Below are positions 37,184-45,956 of a stretch of DNA of 64,000 nt, one piece after another; the first letter of the stretch is position 1; the number at the start of each line of letters is the position of its first letter. A program made the translations under genes and the position numbers. The DNA is taken from positions 186,001 to 250,000 of the forward strand of contig NZ_JALKAP010000002.1 of the NCBI RefSeq assembly GCF_023016045.1, written 5' to 3'. The notes beneath the pieces are model-generated. The model saw only the letters and a program-made list of their open reading frames with translations, ran no database searches and was not told the DNA's origin. This DNA comes from Marinobacter sp. S6332 (GTDB lineage: Bacteria > Pseudomonadota > Gammaproteobacteria > Pseudomonadales > Oleiphilaceae).

Positions 37184-38131
37184 CTACAGCCGAATGCTCT
37201 CCTCACCTTGGCCATGCAACCAGCGCCCCCAGTTCAGATTCAACATGGATACACCACCAATATAATTATTATCAACGAGGTAATACGCCAGCGTGCGATC
37301 GCCCCGATTAAAATTGTGCATTAACCGCACCAAGAAGTTGCGGCTAGTCGGTTTGGAGAGCAAGAAGTAAATGAACTGACCAGCCTGAGCCCTTAGACTC
37401 CCCTTCCCTGAAGCATCTGAATGCAGCCATTTATCGCTGGGTAATTTCAAAAACTGATCGATTCCGTTCAATCGGCCCAGTTCACGGGCTTGAGCGACCA
37501 CCCATTGATTTTCCCGATGTCGTTTGAAATACAGGCCCGAGCCGTCGCGCTCAAGCATCTCCATTTGTTCGGCGAGACCTTCGTTTAACCAAGCTGGCGC
37601 GTAAGGAACAATGGTATCGATGATTGCGTGACTCACCTCATGCTTAATCGTTTTAAAGGTGAGCCTTCTGTTCTTCTGCATATAGACGACGATCTGATTT
37701 TCGGAAGGTATGTACAAGCCATAAGACGCAACCGCCTTACCTCGATTATTGCGGATCAGGTAACTCCGATATTCTGCCCTACCCTTAAAAATCATGATAT
37801 TGACGGGCACCGTCCGGTACATATCAAAAGACATCACACGATCAAAAAACTCGTAGACATTGTTCGTGCCGTCAACAATTTGCTGGTTTTCCTCATCGGT
37901 CAGCTCCACGTCAACAGCTGTAATATCGATTTTAAACCGCGACCATTTAGATACGCCGGGCTTCACGTTAACAATCTGTTGTTCAACCTTGTGGTCTTTA
38001 CGGTCGCTGAAATGAACTTTTCCGTCACCATCTACCCATTTATAAATTTCTGCATCAACGGTACTTGCAGCCATCATAAACAGCGAAAAAACAAAAATTG
38101 AATGTATGGCCTTCCTTAACCTTCTAATCAC
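37184..38131 (-). CDS. DUF4124 domain fused to a gluzincin-type metallopeptidase
   Basis: 315 aa. A signal peptide (1-27) is followed by DUF4124 (EIYKWVDGDGKVHFSDR, about 28-60) and a peptidase MA-like domain. The zinc motif is HEVSH (His164, Glu165, His168) and the third ligand is probably Glu184 in 'WLNEGLAE', 15 residues on. It is thus a predicted periplasmic zinc peptidase attached to a small wall- or glycan-binding-type module. The downstream HExxH-like family is often called peptidase M1-like. Substrate unknown; it stands alone. Confidence 0.8.
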   Translation of the reverse strand: MIRRLRKAIHSIFVFSLFMMAASTVDAEIYKWVDGDGKVHFSDRKDHKVEQQIVNVKPGVSKWSRFKIDITAVDVELTDEENQQIVDGTNNVYEFFDRVMSFDMYRTVPVNIMIFKGRAEYRSYLIRNNRGKAVASYGLYIPSENQIVVYMQKNRRLTFKTIKHEVSHAIIDTIVPYAPAWLNEGLAEQMEMLERDGSGLYFKRHRENQWVVAQARELGRLNGIDQFLKLPSDKWLHSDASGKGSLRAQAGQFIYFLLSKPTSRNFLVRLMHNFNRGDRTLAYYLVDNNYIGGVSMLNLNWGRWLHGQGEESIRL

Positions 38132-38353
38132 TCGATTTTACCTTTTGGCAGGGCCAGAAATTCGGACACAACGAGACCGTCAACACGCACAGCCTACCTA
38201 TCTGCGCACCTAAAGATGCGCGGAACATTGCACGAATTCAACCCCAAAAACCGATATACTTCTCGCTCAATACTGCAACAAAGGCTCTGGCTGTTCTGGC
38301 TGCAAAACCTCAAGAATGCTAATAGAGCCTCTGGTTAACGTTAGGGTGTAAAT

Positions 38354-38833
38354 ATGGTCGACGAAAACGATATGAAGCACTTGAACCGCTGCGTTGAGCT
38401 GGCCGCCCAAGCGCTGAAAACCGGCAACCCGCCATTCGGCTCAGTGTTGGTAGACGAACAAGGCACTGTGAGATTCGAAGACCACAACCAGACGGCTGAC
38501 GGCGACAACACTCAACACCCGGAGTTCGCTATTGCTCGCTGGGCGGCCGCCAATATGACGGAAGATGAACGCGCAGCATGCACGGTATACACCTCTGGCG
38601 AGCATTGCCCTATGTGCTCAGCCGCCCACGCTTGGGCTGGCCTTGGCAGAATTGTCTACGCCAGCTCCTCTGAACAGCTGGTGGCCTGGCTGCAAGACAT
38701 GCAAGCACCACTTCCGCCTGTAACAACTCTTCCCATTAACAGCGTTGCACCAGACGTACCAGTTGAAGGCCCATTCGCAGAACAGGCCGCAGCCATTCAT
38801 CAACTGCACAAAGAATTTCAGGGTAGACGGTAA
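38354..38833 (+). CDS. Nucleoside deaminase (cytidine/deoxycytidylate deaminase superfamily)
   Basis: 159 aa. The zinc site is H55-P-E57 and CPMC (Cys85, Cys88) in 'SGEHCPMCSAAHAWAG', as in guanine/tRNA-adenosine deaminase relatives with HPE instead of HAE. It would deaminate a free base or nucleoside in the cytoplasm; guanine, cytosine and adenine types cannot be separated here. 'FGSVLVDEQG' is the usual strand before the motif. It is convergent with ygjV across a perfect hairpin. Confidence 0.85.
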   Translation: MVDENDMKHLNRCVELAAQALKTGNPPFGSVLVDEQGTVRFEDHNQTADGDNTQHPEFAIARWAAANMTEDERAACTVYTSGEHCPMCSAAHAWAGLGRIVYASSSEQLVAWLQDMQAPLPPVTTLPINSVAPDVPVEGPFAEQAAAIHQLHKEFQGRR

Positions 38834-38848
38834 CTAAACGCCGAACAG

Positions 38849-38869
38849 GCTACCCCAATCCGGGGTAGC
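38849..38869. terminator. Hairpin between convergent deaminase and ygjV genes
   Basis: GCTACCCC (38849-38856) pairs with GGGGTAGC (38862-38869) around AATCC. The ygjV stop codon (38850-38852) lies in the left arm. No T-run. Confidence 0.45.
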
Positions 38870-39386
38870 GTCGCTTCATCTTCACCAGCCGGTGTATGGT
38901 GATGAAGTTGGTAACCAGCACCATGGCTTCCGCCAAAGTGCCGCCGATTGAATCGATGGCAATATTGTTCAGCATCCAGGCAGTCGCCCCTGCAGCAAGC
39001 ATTAGCCGCAGGGGAATGCCTCTGAGCATAAACATTCCCACGGTTCCGAAAACAGCTGCCGCAAGAGCGAAAATGTCGACAGGGCTACTCCAAGTTAATA
39101 GCGCGGCAACAAAATTTACAGCCAACACAGCCAACATCACCTTCCAGTTGCCCAAATATCGCTGGGCCAACATGATCCGAGCGATCACCAACAAGCTCAG
39201 AACCGCAGCAGTCCAACTTCCAAACAGAGCAAACTGCAGCGCGAAGGCCACATTCGCAGAAATCAGCAACCCCATCAGCCGGTCGTCGCGCTTACTGGCA
39301 AAGCCAGCAATGCAGAAACCCAAAGCAATCAGGCTAGCAATCTGGCCCGCCAACTGCGTGTATGTCATCTGATCAAGTAAAAACAT
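38850..39386 (-). CDS. YgjV-family inner-membrane protein
   Basis: 178 aa with about six membrane helices and the conserved 'GFAsKrddrLmgLLIsaNvaFAlqFaLfGswTAA'. The tail after the last helix is short and basic (KMKRRYPGLG). The family sits in the inner membrane and has no assigned transport function. The first ATG has no good ribosome-binding site; an ATG six codons later is possible. Confidence 0.8.
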   Translation of the reverse strand: MFLLDQMTYTQLAGQIASLIALGFCIAGFASKRDDRLMGLLISANVAFALQFALFGSWTAAVLSLLVIARIMLAQRYLGNWKVMLAVLAVNFVAALLTWSSPVDIFALAAAVFGTVGMFMLRGIPLRLMLAAGATAWMLNNIAIDSIGGTLAEAMVLVTNFITIHRLVKMKRRYPGLG

Positions 39387-39453
39387 GAGGGGAGCCTACG
39401 ACAAACAGGCCATACTTGGAACTCAGGGGCTGAAGATCTGCCAGACGCTGACT

Positions 39454-41226
39454 TTAATAGGCTTTGCGATAGCCACCCTGATAATCAAAAATCCTATCCT
39501 GCACCTGCCAGTAGTGTTTCTGCTTTCGAGCAATCACAAAATCCGGTGCTGACAACAAGGCCTGAACCTCTAGCACCTCTCCAATTCGGCTGAACTCTTG
39601 CGGATCTTGGCTATTGGCCAAACGTCGCCCAAACAGTCTGTTGAACACCTTGCGTTGCCCCGGCTTGCTGAAATCAAACGACTCGTTGAGCTCTTCGCCG
39701 TCTTCGCTGTGATAAGTAATCTTCAGTTTTTGGCTACTGGCGCCCACTGTAATACCTGCACAACGGATTACCATGGCATCCTTCAATTTCAGGGCATCCC
39801 TTAGCTGATCATCCGGATCGATAATGGCCTTGCTACACTGGTGACAGTTGCGGGCGGCAATATCATTCTCTGCATTGCAGTGGGGGCATTCTTTGAAACG
39901 AAAGCGGTAATCGCAATGCTCCGGGCGCCCGGCCTGCTCAGCCAGCTCACCCCCTTCTGCAGGCTCCAAAAGTCCCTGACAACGGCGACCGTAGTGTTCA
40001 ACTATCAGACCTTCGTCATCAGTTTTTCCCCAAAAGATATTGGCAAATCCACAGGCTGGACAAAATACCTGCACCGGCTCGCTATCCGGGTTTGGTTTCT
40101 TCTCCCCCACCTCAGGGTGATGCAGGTTCACGTTATTTCCCGCATAATCAATCACCAGACAATTCTGTTTACCTTCATCCAAGCGAAGGCCTCGCCCCAC
40201 AATTTGCTGATACAGGCTCACCGACTGGGTTGGGCGGAGAATGGCAATAAAATCCACATGAGGTGCATCAAAGCCCGTGGTCAGCACAGAGATATTCACC
40301 AGATACTTTAATTCTCGCTGTTTAAAGCGCTGGATCAGCAAATCCCGTTCTCTCAATTCAGTAGCGCCGGTAATCAAAGCGGTTTGGTGAGCCGGCAAAT
40401 AACCGGTGATCTCCTTAGCATGGTCCACCGTTGCCGCAAAGATCATCACCGCGTTGCGCTCAACTGCAAGCTCCACTACTTGCTCAATAATGGCCCGGGT
40501 TACACGCGGATGCTTGCCCAACAGTTGGTTCACATCCTTTTCCGCGTATTCACCAAACTGATTCCGGGGTAGCGCGGAGAAATCGTATTGCGTGACAGCT
40601 GCATCGACCAACTCAGGCTTGCTGAGGTACCCCCGGTTGATCATATAACTCAACGGCAGCTCGTAGATGCAATGCACAAAGGGCTTAACCTGAGCGTCAT
40701 CAGTGCCGCGAACAAAGCCCCGATAGTGATAGCGATAAATCCAGCCCATGGCCAAACGATAGGGTGTTGCGGTTAGCCCGAGTACTTTTAGCGAGCCATT
40801 ATGTTGCCGCAGGAGTTCAATAATTCTTTGATACTGACTGGTCTCTTCACCGCTGACCCGGTGGCACTCATCGATGACGATCAGTGAGTATTCGTCTTTA
40901 AACTGATCTAAATTAGCCGATACGGACTGCACACTGGCGAAGGTTACCTGATGCTTGCTTTCCTTACGCTTTAACCCTGCGGAGAAAACACCCCCAGCTA
41001 ACCCATAGCTTTGGTATTTCGCGTGATTCTGTTCAACTAGCTCTTTAACGTGGGTTAGCACCAGAATCTTGCGCCGGGCAAGGCGAGCCAGTTCGGCAAT
41101 GACCAAGCTTTTACCTGCACCTGTCGGCAAGACAATCACGGCAGACTCATCCGACTTTCGAAAGTGCCTCAATGTGGCATCGACGGCTTCTTGCTGGTAT
41201 GGGCGCAGCTTGAAAGGAATATCCAT
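39454..41226 (-). CDS. radD: DNA-dependent ATPase/helicase RadD (YejH)
   Basis: 590 aa SF2 enzyme. Walker A is LPTGAGKS (33-40), motif II is IDECHR, motif III is TATPYR, and motif VI is QIVGRGLR. Two zinc clusters follow the helicase core: CPAC...C and CPHC-N10-CHQC, as in RadD. In E. coli RadD interacts with SSB and helps with double-strand break repair and recombination. It is a single gene, 176 bases upstream of the PAS-GGDEF-EAL gene with divergent orientation. Confidence 0.92.
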   Translation of the reverse strand: MDIPFKLRPYQQEAVDATLRHFRKSDESAVIVLPTGAGKSLVIAELARLARRKILVLTHVKELVEQNHAKYQSYGLAGGVFSAGLKRKESKHQVTFASVQSVSANLDQFKDEYSLIVIDECHRVSGEETSQYQRIIELLRQHNGSLKVLGLTATPYRLAMGWIYRYHYRGFVRGTDDAQVKPFVHCIYELPLSYMINRGYLSKPELVDAAVTQYDFSALPRNQFGEYAEKDVNQLLGKHPRVTRAIIEQVVELAVERNAVMIFAATVDHAKEITGYLPAHQTALITGATELRERDLLIQRFKQRELKYLVNISVLTTGFDAPHVDFIAILRPTQSVSLYQQIVGRGLRLDEGKQNCLVIDYAGNNVNLHHPEVGEKKPNPDSEPVQVFCPACGFANIFWGKTDDEGLIVEHYGRRCQGLLEPAEGGELAEQAGRPEHCDYRFRFKECPHCNAENDIAARNCHQCSKAIIDPDDQLRDALKLKDAMVIRCAGITVGASSQKLKITYHSEDGEELNESFDFSKPGQRKVFNRLFGRRLANSQDPQEFSRIGEVLEVQALLSAPDFVIARKQKHYWQVQDRIFDYQGGYRKAY

Positions 41227-41402
41227 AGTGCAGTATTTAACCGGTATCGGTTTTTGGTGTAGAGCGCGATCATACTAAAGGTTGCAAGCTAATACTTGGT
41301 CTTGCTGGGCGATCATGAAAATACCTTCTACACTGACATGTACACTCCAAGCATAGGCTCCCTACTCTATTAGTTTGCGGCGAGGTGTTCAGGGGATAAG
41401 GC

Positions 41403-43094
41403 ATGTCATCTGGTATTGAAAACAGTGAACAGAAGTTCCACGAGCTGATTGAAAGCCTGCCAATGGTTGCGGTTCAGGGATATAACAAGGATCGACAGGT
41501 TATATATTGGAACGAAGCCAGCAGACGTCTTTACGGATATACCCGGGAGGAGGCGTATGGCCAATTGCTGGAAGACCTAATTATTCCCGACAATATGCGC
41601 GACAGCCTGATCGCAGCACACCAAAACTGGTTGACGAACAATGTCAGCATCCCTGCTGACGAAATTGAGCTAAAGCACAAGCAAGGCCATCTCATTCCCG
41701 TTTACTCTAGCCACGTAATGATCAAACAGAGCACTGGCGAATGCGAAATGTTCTGTATTGATATCAGTTTGGAGGAACAGAAAAAGGCGAATGAACAACT
41801 CAGCCAGATGGCTAATTTTGACGATTTAACCCAATTGCCCAACCGACGAATGCTCGAAAGCGAGCTATTTACGAGAATTGCAAAAGCAGAACGAGGGTCT
41901 CAAAGCGATTTGGCGGTCGTATTTATTGATCTGGACAACTTCAAACTGATCAACGACACCCTCGGACATCACCATGGCGATGATTTACTGCAACTAGTTG
42001 CAGAAGGCTTGCAAAAAGAAATCCGAGTCTGTGATTTTTTAAGCAGATTTGGGGGTGATGAGTTTGTTTTGTTGCTCACCAACTTCAATGATTTTGCAGG
42101 CATAAACGAACTTCTTCAGCGGCTAATTTGCGTACTTGATCAAGGTTTTGTACTGAACGGTGTTTGTTACCCTGTAACAGCAAGCTTTGGTATCAGCCTA
42201 TTCCCGGACAATGGAACCACCGTAACCGAACTGATGGGGAACGCAGATGCCGCAATGTATCAGGCGAAAGACAACGGCAGAAACAGCATCTGTTTTTACA
42301 CCTCGGACATCAATGACCAATTATTCCATTACCAAGAGGTCACAACACTGCTACGCAACGCGTTAGCAACCAATGGCCTGCAACTTTATTATCAGCCGCA
42401 GATTGACCTAAAATCCCGTAAAGTGCGTTCCTGTGAGGCACTATTAAGATGCTTCGACAAGAATTTCGGCCCCATATCCCCGGCTGAATTTATCCCTGTA
42501 GCAGAAAAATCAGGGCTGATTAACGATATCGGAGACTGGGTCATTGAAGAAGCTTGTAGGCAGCTAAAGGCCTGGCAAGGCACCAAACTCGAAACCCTTC
42601 GGGTCGACATTAATTTGTCGGGCAAACAGTTGGCCAAACCGCATCTGGCAGAACATATTCTCAGCACCCTTAAAAAATACCGCCTGCACCCCTCTCAGCT
42701 TGGTATAGAGCTTACTGAGAATGAAGTAATTGGCGGAGACGATGGACAAATTAGGCAACTGGAAACACTAAAGCAGGCGGGCGTGCATATTTCCATTGAC
42801 GATTTCGGCACCGGCTATTCGTCTCTGGTATACCTTCGCAAACTCCCAATTTGCAGCCTTAAAATTGACAGAGCATTTCTGCACCATGCTATGGAGAATG
42901 ACTGCGATATGGCCATCATGGAGGCCATAATCACAGTTGGCCACCGCCTTGGGTTGGCAGTGCTTGTTGAGGGTGTAGAAACGTTGGAACAAGATCGCAT
43001 AGTGAGCGAACGGGGGTGCGACTTGGCTCAGGGATTTTTCTACGCGAGGCCAATGCCCGCAGCTGATATGCCAGCTTTTAAGGTTGAGGTTTGA
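41403..43094 (+). CDS. PAS-GGDEF-EAL c-di-GMP signalling protein
   Basis: 563 aa, soluble. The PAS domain (about 10-130) senses an unknown signal. GGDEF (217-221) is intact with an RxxD site (RVCD), and EAL (345-347) is intact with '[13 protein letters not shown]', so both synthesis and breakdown are possible. The net direction cannot be told. It is convergent with the thioredoxin-like gene after 41 bases. Confidence 0.93.
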   Translation: MSSGIENSEQKFHELIESLPMVAVQGYNKDRQVIYWNEASRRLYGYTREEAYGQLLEDLIIPDNMRDSLIAAHQNWLTNNVSIPADEIELKHKQGHLIPVYSSHVMIKQSTGECEMFCIDISLEEQKKANEQLSQMANFDDLTQLPNRRMLESELFTRIAKAERGSQSDLAVVFIDLDNFKLINDTLGHHHGDDLLQLVAEGLQKEIRVCDFLSRFGGDEFVLLLTNFNDFAGINELLQRLICVLDQGFVLNGVCYPVTASFGISLFPDNGTTVTELMGNADAAMYQAKDNGRNSICFYTSDINDQLFHYQEVTTLLRNALATNGLQLYYQPQIDLKSRKVRSCEALLRCFDKNFGPISPAEFIPVAEKSGLINDIGDWVIEEACRQLKAWQGTKLETLRVDINLSGKQLAKPHLAEHILSTLKKYRLHPSQLGIELTENEVIGGDDGQIRQLETLKQAGVHISIDDFGTGYSSLVYLRKLPICSLKIDRAFLHHAMENDCDMAIMEAIITVGHRLGLAVLVEGVETLEQDRIVSERGCDLAQGFFYARPMPAADMPAFKVEV

Positions 43095-43135
43095 GTCCAG
43101 TCATTGATTGGGAGAAAATGTTCTCAGCTTAGTCT

Positions 43136-43465
43136 TCACTCCAAAAGCCGATAAGGCCGCTCCAGCGCAGCGCGCACGTCGCTGATGGAGAAGACTCTAG
43201 CGAACTCTGTGAATCGTTGCCCACCAAACCACAGCTGAACAACCGGCAGAGAAAATATACCGCGAGCCGCGCATAGTGGGGCGGCGGCTTTCTGGCAATC
43301 AATGTAAGCTGTTACCAATCTCGGATACTCCTCACTGGCTAGCTTTTCAAGTTGGGGCTTGATGGCCTGACAGACGCCGCAGTGGGCTCCGCCGAAGAGG
43401 AGAAGCACTGCAGCGCTGGACTCTAGCAGTTCGGATAAAGCTTCTTCAGAGCAGACGTTTTTCAA
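43136..43465 (-). CDS. Thioredoxin-family protein with CGVC motif
   Basis: 109 aa. The fold is that of a free thioredoxin: 'AAVLLLFGGAHCGVCQAIKPQLEKLA' with redox pair Cys29-Cys32, then 'GIFSLPVVQLWFGGQRF' with the cis-Pro. No signal peptide, so it is cytoplasmic. CGVC replaces CGPC, which should shift the redox potential. It lies 12 bases after a small membrane-protein gene and may be co-transcribed with it. Confidence 0.85.
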   Translation of the reverse strand: MKNVCSEEALSELLESSAAVLLLFGGAHCGVCQAIKPQLEKLASEEYPRLVTAYIDCQKAAAPLCAARGIFSLPVVQLWFGGQRFTEFARVFSISDVRAALERPYRLLE

Positions 43466-43477
43466 AGCTCACTACCC

Positions 43478-43783
43478 TTAGGTTTCCCGTTCGATAAACA
43501 GCTTTATGTATAACAAATAGCCAGAAAACAACAAAATCGGTGCCACATACCAAAGGTACGCAAGCTTGCCCGCACCCGCGCGATACAGCCCAATTACAAC
43601 AACAGCACTCACAATACAGCTTGCCGGTAATGAGTAAAAAGCCGAGTCGAGCACCGAAGAATCAAACGGTGTAGGGCGGTGAGAGGCCCCAACAGCACTA
43701 AACCCGAACACCGCCAATAGAAACAGCATATAAGCTAGAAGGAACTGACCAATACTGCCTGCAACTACCCAACCTAGAGTCAT
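43478..43783 (-). CDS. Hypothetical small membrane protein
   Basis: 101 aa with three membrane helices (about 5-29, 53-69, 74-96) and a short cytoplasmic tail. It is unrecognised; only the reading frame, plausible composition and tight spacing (12 bases) to the thioredoxin gene support it. Confidence 0.55.
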   Translation of the reverse strand: MTLGWVVAGSIGQFLLAYMLFLLAVFGFSAVGASHRPTPFDSSVLDSAFYSLPASCIVSAVVVIGLYRAGAGKLAYLWYVAPILLFSGYLLYIKLFIERET

Positions 43784-43958
43784 CCGTATTTCCCTTTACT
43801 GATAGATTAATTACCTTTCGGCCGATAGGCACCTCAACAAGCACTGTAAGTGCATGCACCTGTCAGGCGCCATGGCTCGTGCCGCCAAAGACGACATTGA
43901 AGAGCAGACAGGGATTGCTTACTCTCCAAAGCGATTTCTATACACAAAGGACTGAACA

Positions 43959-44498
43959 ATGGCACAAGGAACCCGTGTCGCCAAATCGGCGCAAACTTCC
44001 CTCACTCAGAACCTGACATTTAGCGTCCGCGGTCGCTCCATGCTCAAACGTCTTGAGGACGTTCGTCTCAAGCCCTACGACGATCAAACTGGCGTTGTTA
44101 TTACACAATGGTGTGCAGGTGCCACAATTGGCGTCGGACATCTGATTGACCAAGGTGACTGGCAAAGGTTTTCAACAGGTATTACACACCAAGAGGCAGA
44201 AACACTTTTGGCCCAAGACGTCGCACCTTATGTGCGGGAAATCCGCAAAGCCGTAACGCGCCGCCTTTCTCAAAGCGAATTCGATGCGCTGGTGATCTTC
44301 GCCTTCAATATCGGGAGAAGGGCTTTCACGGGGTCATCCGTCGTGCGGTTATTAAATAACCCGAAAGCCAGCACAGGCTATACTTCGTTAGAAAGTGCGT
44401 GGAAAGCGTGGAATCAATCGCAAGGTAAGGTGATGCAAGGGCTGAACAACCGCCGAGCGACGGAATGGAAGCTGTTTAACCAAGGAGTCTACCAATAA
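43959..44498 (+). CDS. GH24 (T4-type) lysozyme, possible secreted effector
   Basis: 179 aa. The catalytic arrangement of phage T4 lysozyme can be placed: Glu33 in 'KRLEDVRLKPYDD', Asp42, and Thr57 in 'ATIGVGH'. The C-terminal helical domain follows ('LSQSEFDALVIFAFNIGRRAFTGSSVVRLLNN'). There is a 28-residue N-terminal extension but no signal peptide. No holin, Rz or other phage gene is adjacent. Its stop overlaps the start of an LprI-like lipoprotein gene by one base (TAATG), suggesting an enzyme-inhibitor pair. It would cut the peptidoglycan glycan chain if delivered to the periplasm. Confidence 0.85.
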   Translation: MAQGTRVAKSAQTSLTQNLTFSVRGRSMLKRLEDVRLKPYDDQTGVVITQWCAGATIGVGHLIDQGDWQRFSTGITHQEAETLLAQDVAPYVREIRKAVTRRLSQSEFDALVIFAFNIGRRAFTGSSVVRLLNNPKASTGYTSLESAWKAWNQSQGKVMQGLNNRRATEWKLFNQGVYQ

Positions 44499-44947
44499 TG
44501 ATTGTGGCCGGAGTTCTTCGCTCCCTCGCGCTTTTGAGCATCGCGCTGACATCACTAGGGTGTCACGCCATCGATAACCCGGATGCACCAAATTATCTCG
44601 AGGACTTTCTGTTCGAGTCATCCTCCTACGAACAGGCGATTTATGAGGAAGCGAAGACCACCTCGGATTCGATAGAGAAGTACCGCGATTACCTCAGCTT
44701 CCTTGAAGCTAAACTGGCCAAAGTTTCAGCTGCACTGAACAGCAAGCTTTCTGGTTCTGAGCAAGAGGCGTTCAACAAATCCCAAAGTGCATGGAAAGCC
44801 TACCAGCAGGCAGAGAAAGCCTTTGTTTCATCTGTCTGGAAGCCACAGAACTTTGGTAGCTCCTCTGCTATGTCTCGACTGGCTTTTTACGCAGAAACTC
44901 TCCGTTCACGCACAGAACTACTGCTCAAATACAAGCTGCAGCTCTAA
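44498..44947 (+). CDS. LprI/DUF1311-like lipoprotein, putative lysozyme inhibitor
   Basis: 149 aa. A signal peptide ends SLGC, a passable lipobox. The mature protein is helical and matches the LprI/DUF1311 pattern: 'NKSQSAWKAYQQAEKAF...' then 'GSSSAMSRLAFYAETLRSRTELL'. The usual cysteines of the family are missing. LprI of Mycobacterium inhibits lysozyme, so translational coupling (TAATG) to a GH24 lysozyme gene suggests an immunity role in the periplasm. Confidence 0.75.
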   Translation: MIVAGVLRSLALLSIALTSLGCHAIDNPDAPNYLEDFLFESSSYEQAIYEEAKTTSDSIEKYRDYLSFLEAKLAKVSAALNSKLSGSEQEAFNKSQSAWKAYQQAEKAFVSSVWKPQNFGSSSAMSRLAFYAETLRSRTELLLKYKLQL

Positions 44948-44954
44948 CCTTTCT

Positions 44955-45434
44955 TCAATGGTGCCCACCGGGTCCATGCGCGTGGCCGTGCGAGATCTCT
45001 TCTGGGTCGGCAGCGCGTACTTTGATGATTTCGACATCAAAGGTTAAGGTTTTACCGGCCATCGGGTGATTGGTATCAACATCCGCAAACTTTAAGCCAA
45101 CCTTAACCACACTCACATGGCGCGGCCCCTGCTCGGTTTTTACCTGCGCAATCATGCCCGGCTTCCAGCGTTTAGCACCCATTAAATGTTTAACTGGCAC
45201 GCGCTGCACTGCGTCAGCCTTGCGTGGGCCGTAAGCTTTATCTGGAGTAACGGTAACGCTGAACGTATCGCCAGCCTCTCGGCCGTCCAGAGCCTCTTCC
45301 AAACCTCGGATGATGCCTCCATGGCCATGCAGGTAAGCATTCGGTTCGCCGCCGCGGGAACTTTCAACAACGTTGCCCTGTTCATCGCTGACACTGTAGT
45401 GAAACAAAACGACTTGACTCTTTTCGATTGGCAT
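44955..45434 (-). CDS. FKBP-type peptidyl-prolyl isomerase, SlyD-like
   Basis: 159 aa from the ATG at 45432-45434. The FKBP core runs 'MPIEKSQVVLFHYSVSDEQGNVVESS' and 'GIIRGLEEALDGREAGDTFSVTVTPDKAYG', the flap insert follows, and the tail is His-rich (SHGHAHGPGGHH), which would bind nickel or other metals as in SlyD. It is a cytoplasmic chaperone with prolyl isomerase activity. It is convergent with the LprI-like gene; only seven bases separate them. Confidence 0.9.
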   Translation of the reverse strand: MPIEKSQVVLFHYSVSDEQGNVVESSRGGEPNAYLHGHGGIIRGLEEALDGREAGDTFSVTVTPDKAYGPRKADAVQRVPVKHLMGAKRWKPGMIAQVKTEQGPRHVSVVKVGLKFADVDTNHPMAGKTLTFDVEIIKVRAADPEEISHGHAHGPGGHH

Positions 45435-45608
45435 AGGGTTCTCTGGGGTGATTTGGGATGCGTCATTATAACGAGGCACAGCGTCAACTCCAGCCGCTAC
45501 TTCGGACAGCTGTCGGTATTGGTAGTGACCAGCGGCAGGTGTTACAGCGTCAGAGTTGATCAGTGACTATGCTCTTTGACTCCGGTGATGCAAAACCCAT
45601 GAGAATCT

Positions 45609-45770
45609 TTAGCGTGCTTTCAAACTAATCTGCTTTGTACCAGTAGAGGCAAGTTGGCCACTCTTACCCTTGCCAACGTACTCAACAGCTCCGCCTGACT
45701 TTAAAAAAGCAGCTGTCTGTTCCTCAATCATGGCGGTAGTTAATGTCGCTTTTGTGGGGCTCTTGCTCAT
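45609..45770 (-). CDS. Small conserved hypothetical protein
   Basis: 53 aa from the ATG at 45768-45770, six bases after GGAG. It reads 'MIEEQTAAFLKSGGAVEYVGKG' in its centre and ends basic (TGTKQISLKAR). The pattern of a short helix followed by 'GG.ve.i..G.sG' is seen in small uncharacterised proteins of Pseudomonas and relatives. No signal or membrane segment. The longer GTG-start reading is not supported by a ribosome-binding site. Confidence 0.5.
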   Translation of the reverse strand: MSKSPTKATLTTAMIEEQTAAFLKSGGAVEYVGKGKSGQLASTGTKQISLKAR

Positions 45771-45956
45771 TTTATTCTCCAAGTTATCGGTTGGCTTTAT
45801 CATCAGCCTCAAACGTTCATGGTATTCCAAATAGAAAATAATTGTTTGGAATGAGCGACGTTCTTTGCTAGGAGCACGCCCGTAGAGACTCAATTGCTGC
45901 CGTGTAAGCACTCACTTCTGGAGCAACAATTAACCAACACAGGCCTCTGAGGCAAC

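Noticed and set aside
43959-44947. Prophage lysis cassette around the GH24 lysozyme
   Set aside because: No holin, spanin, capsid, integrase or attachment site nearby; the neighbours are ordinary chromosomal genes.
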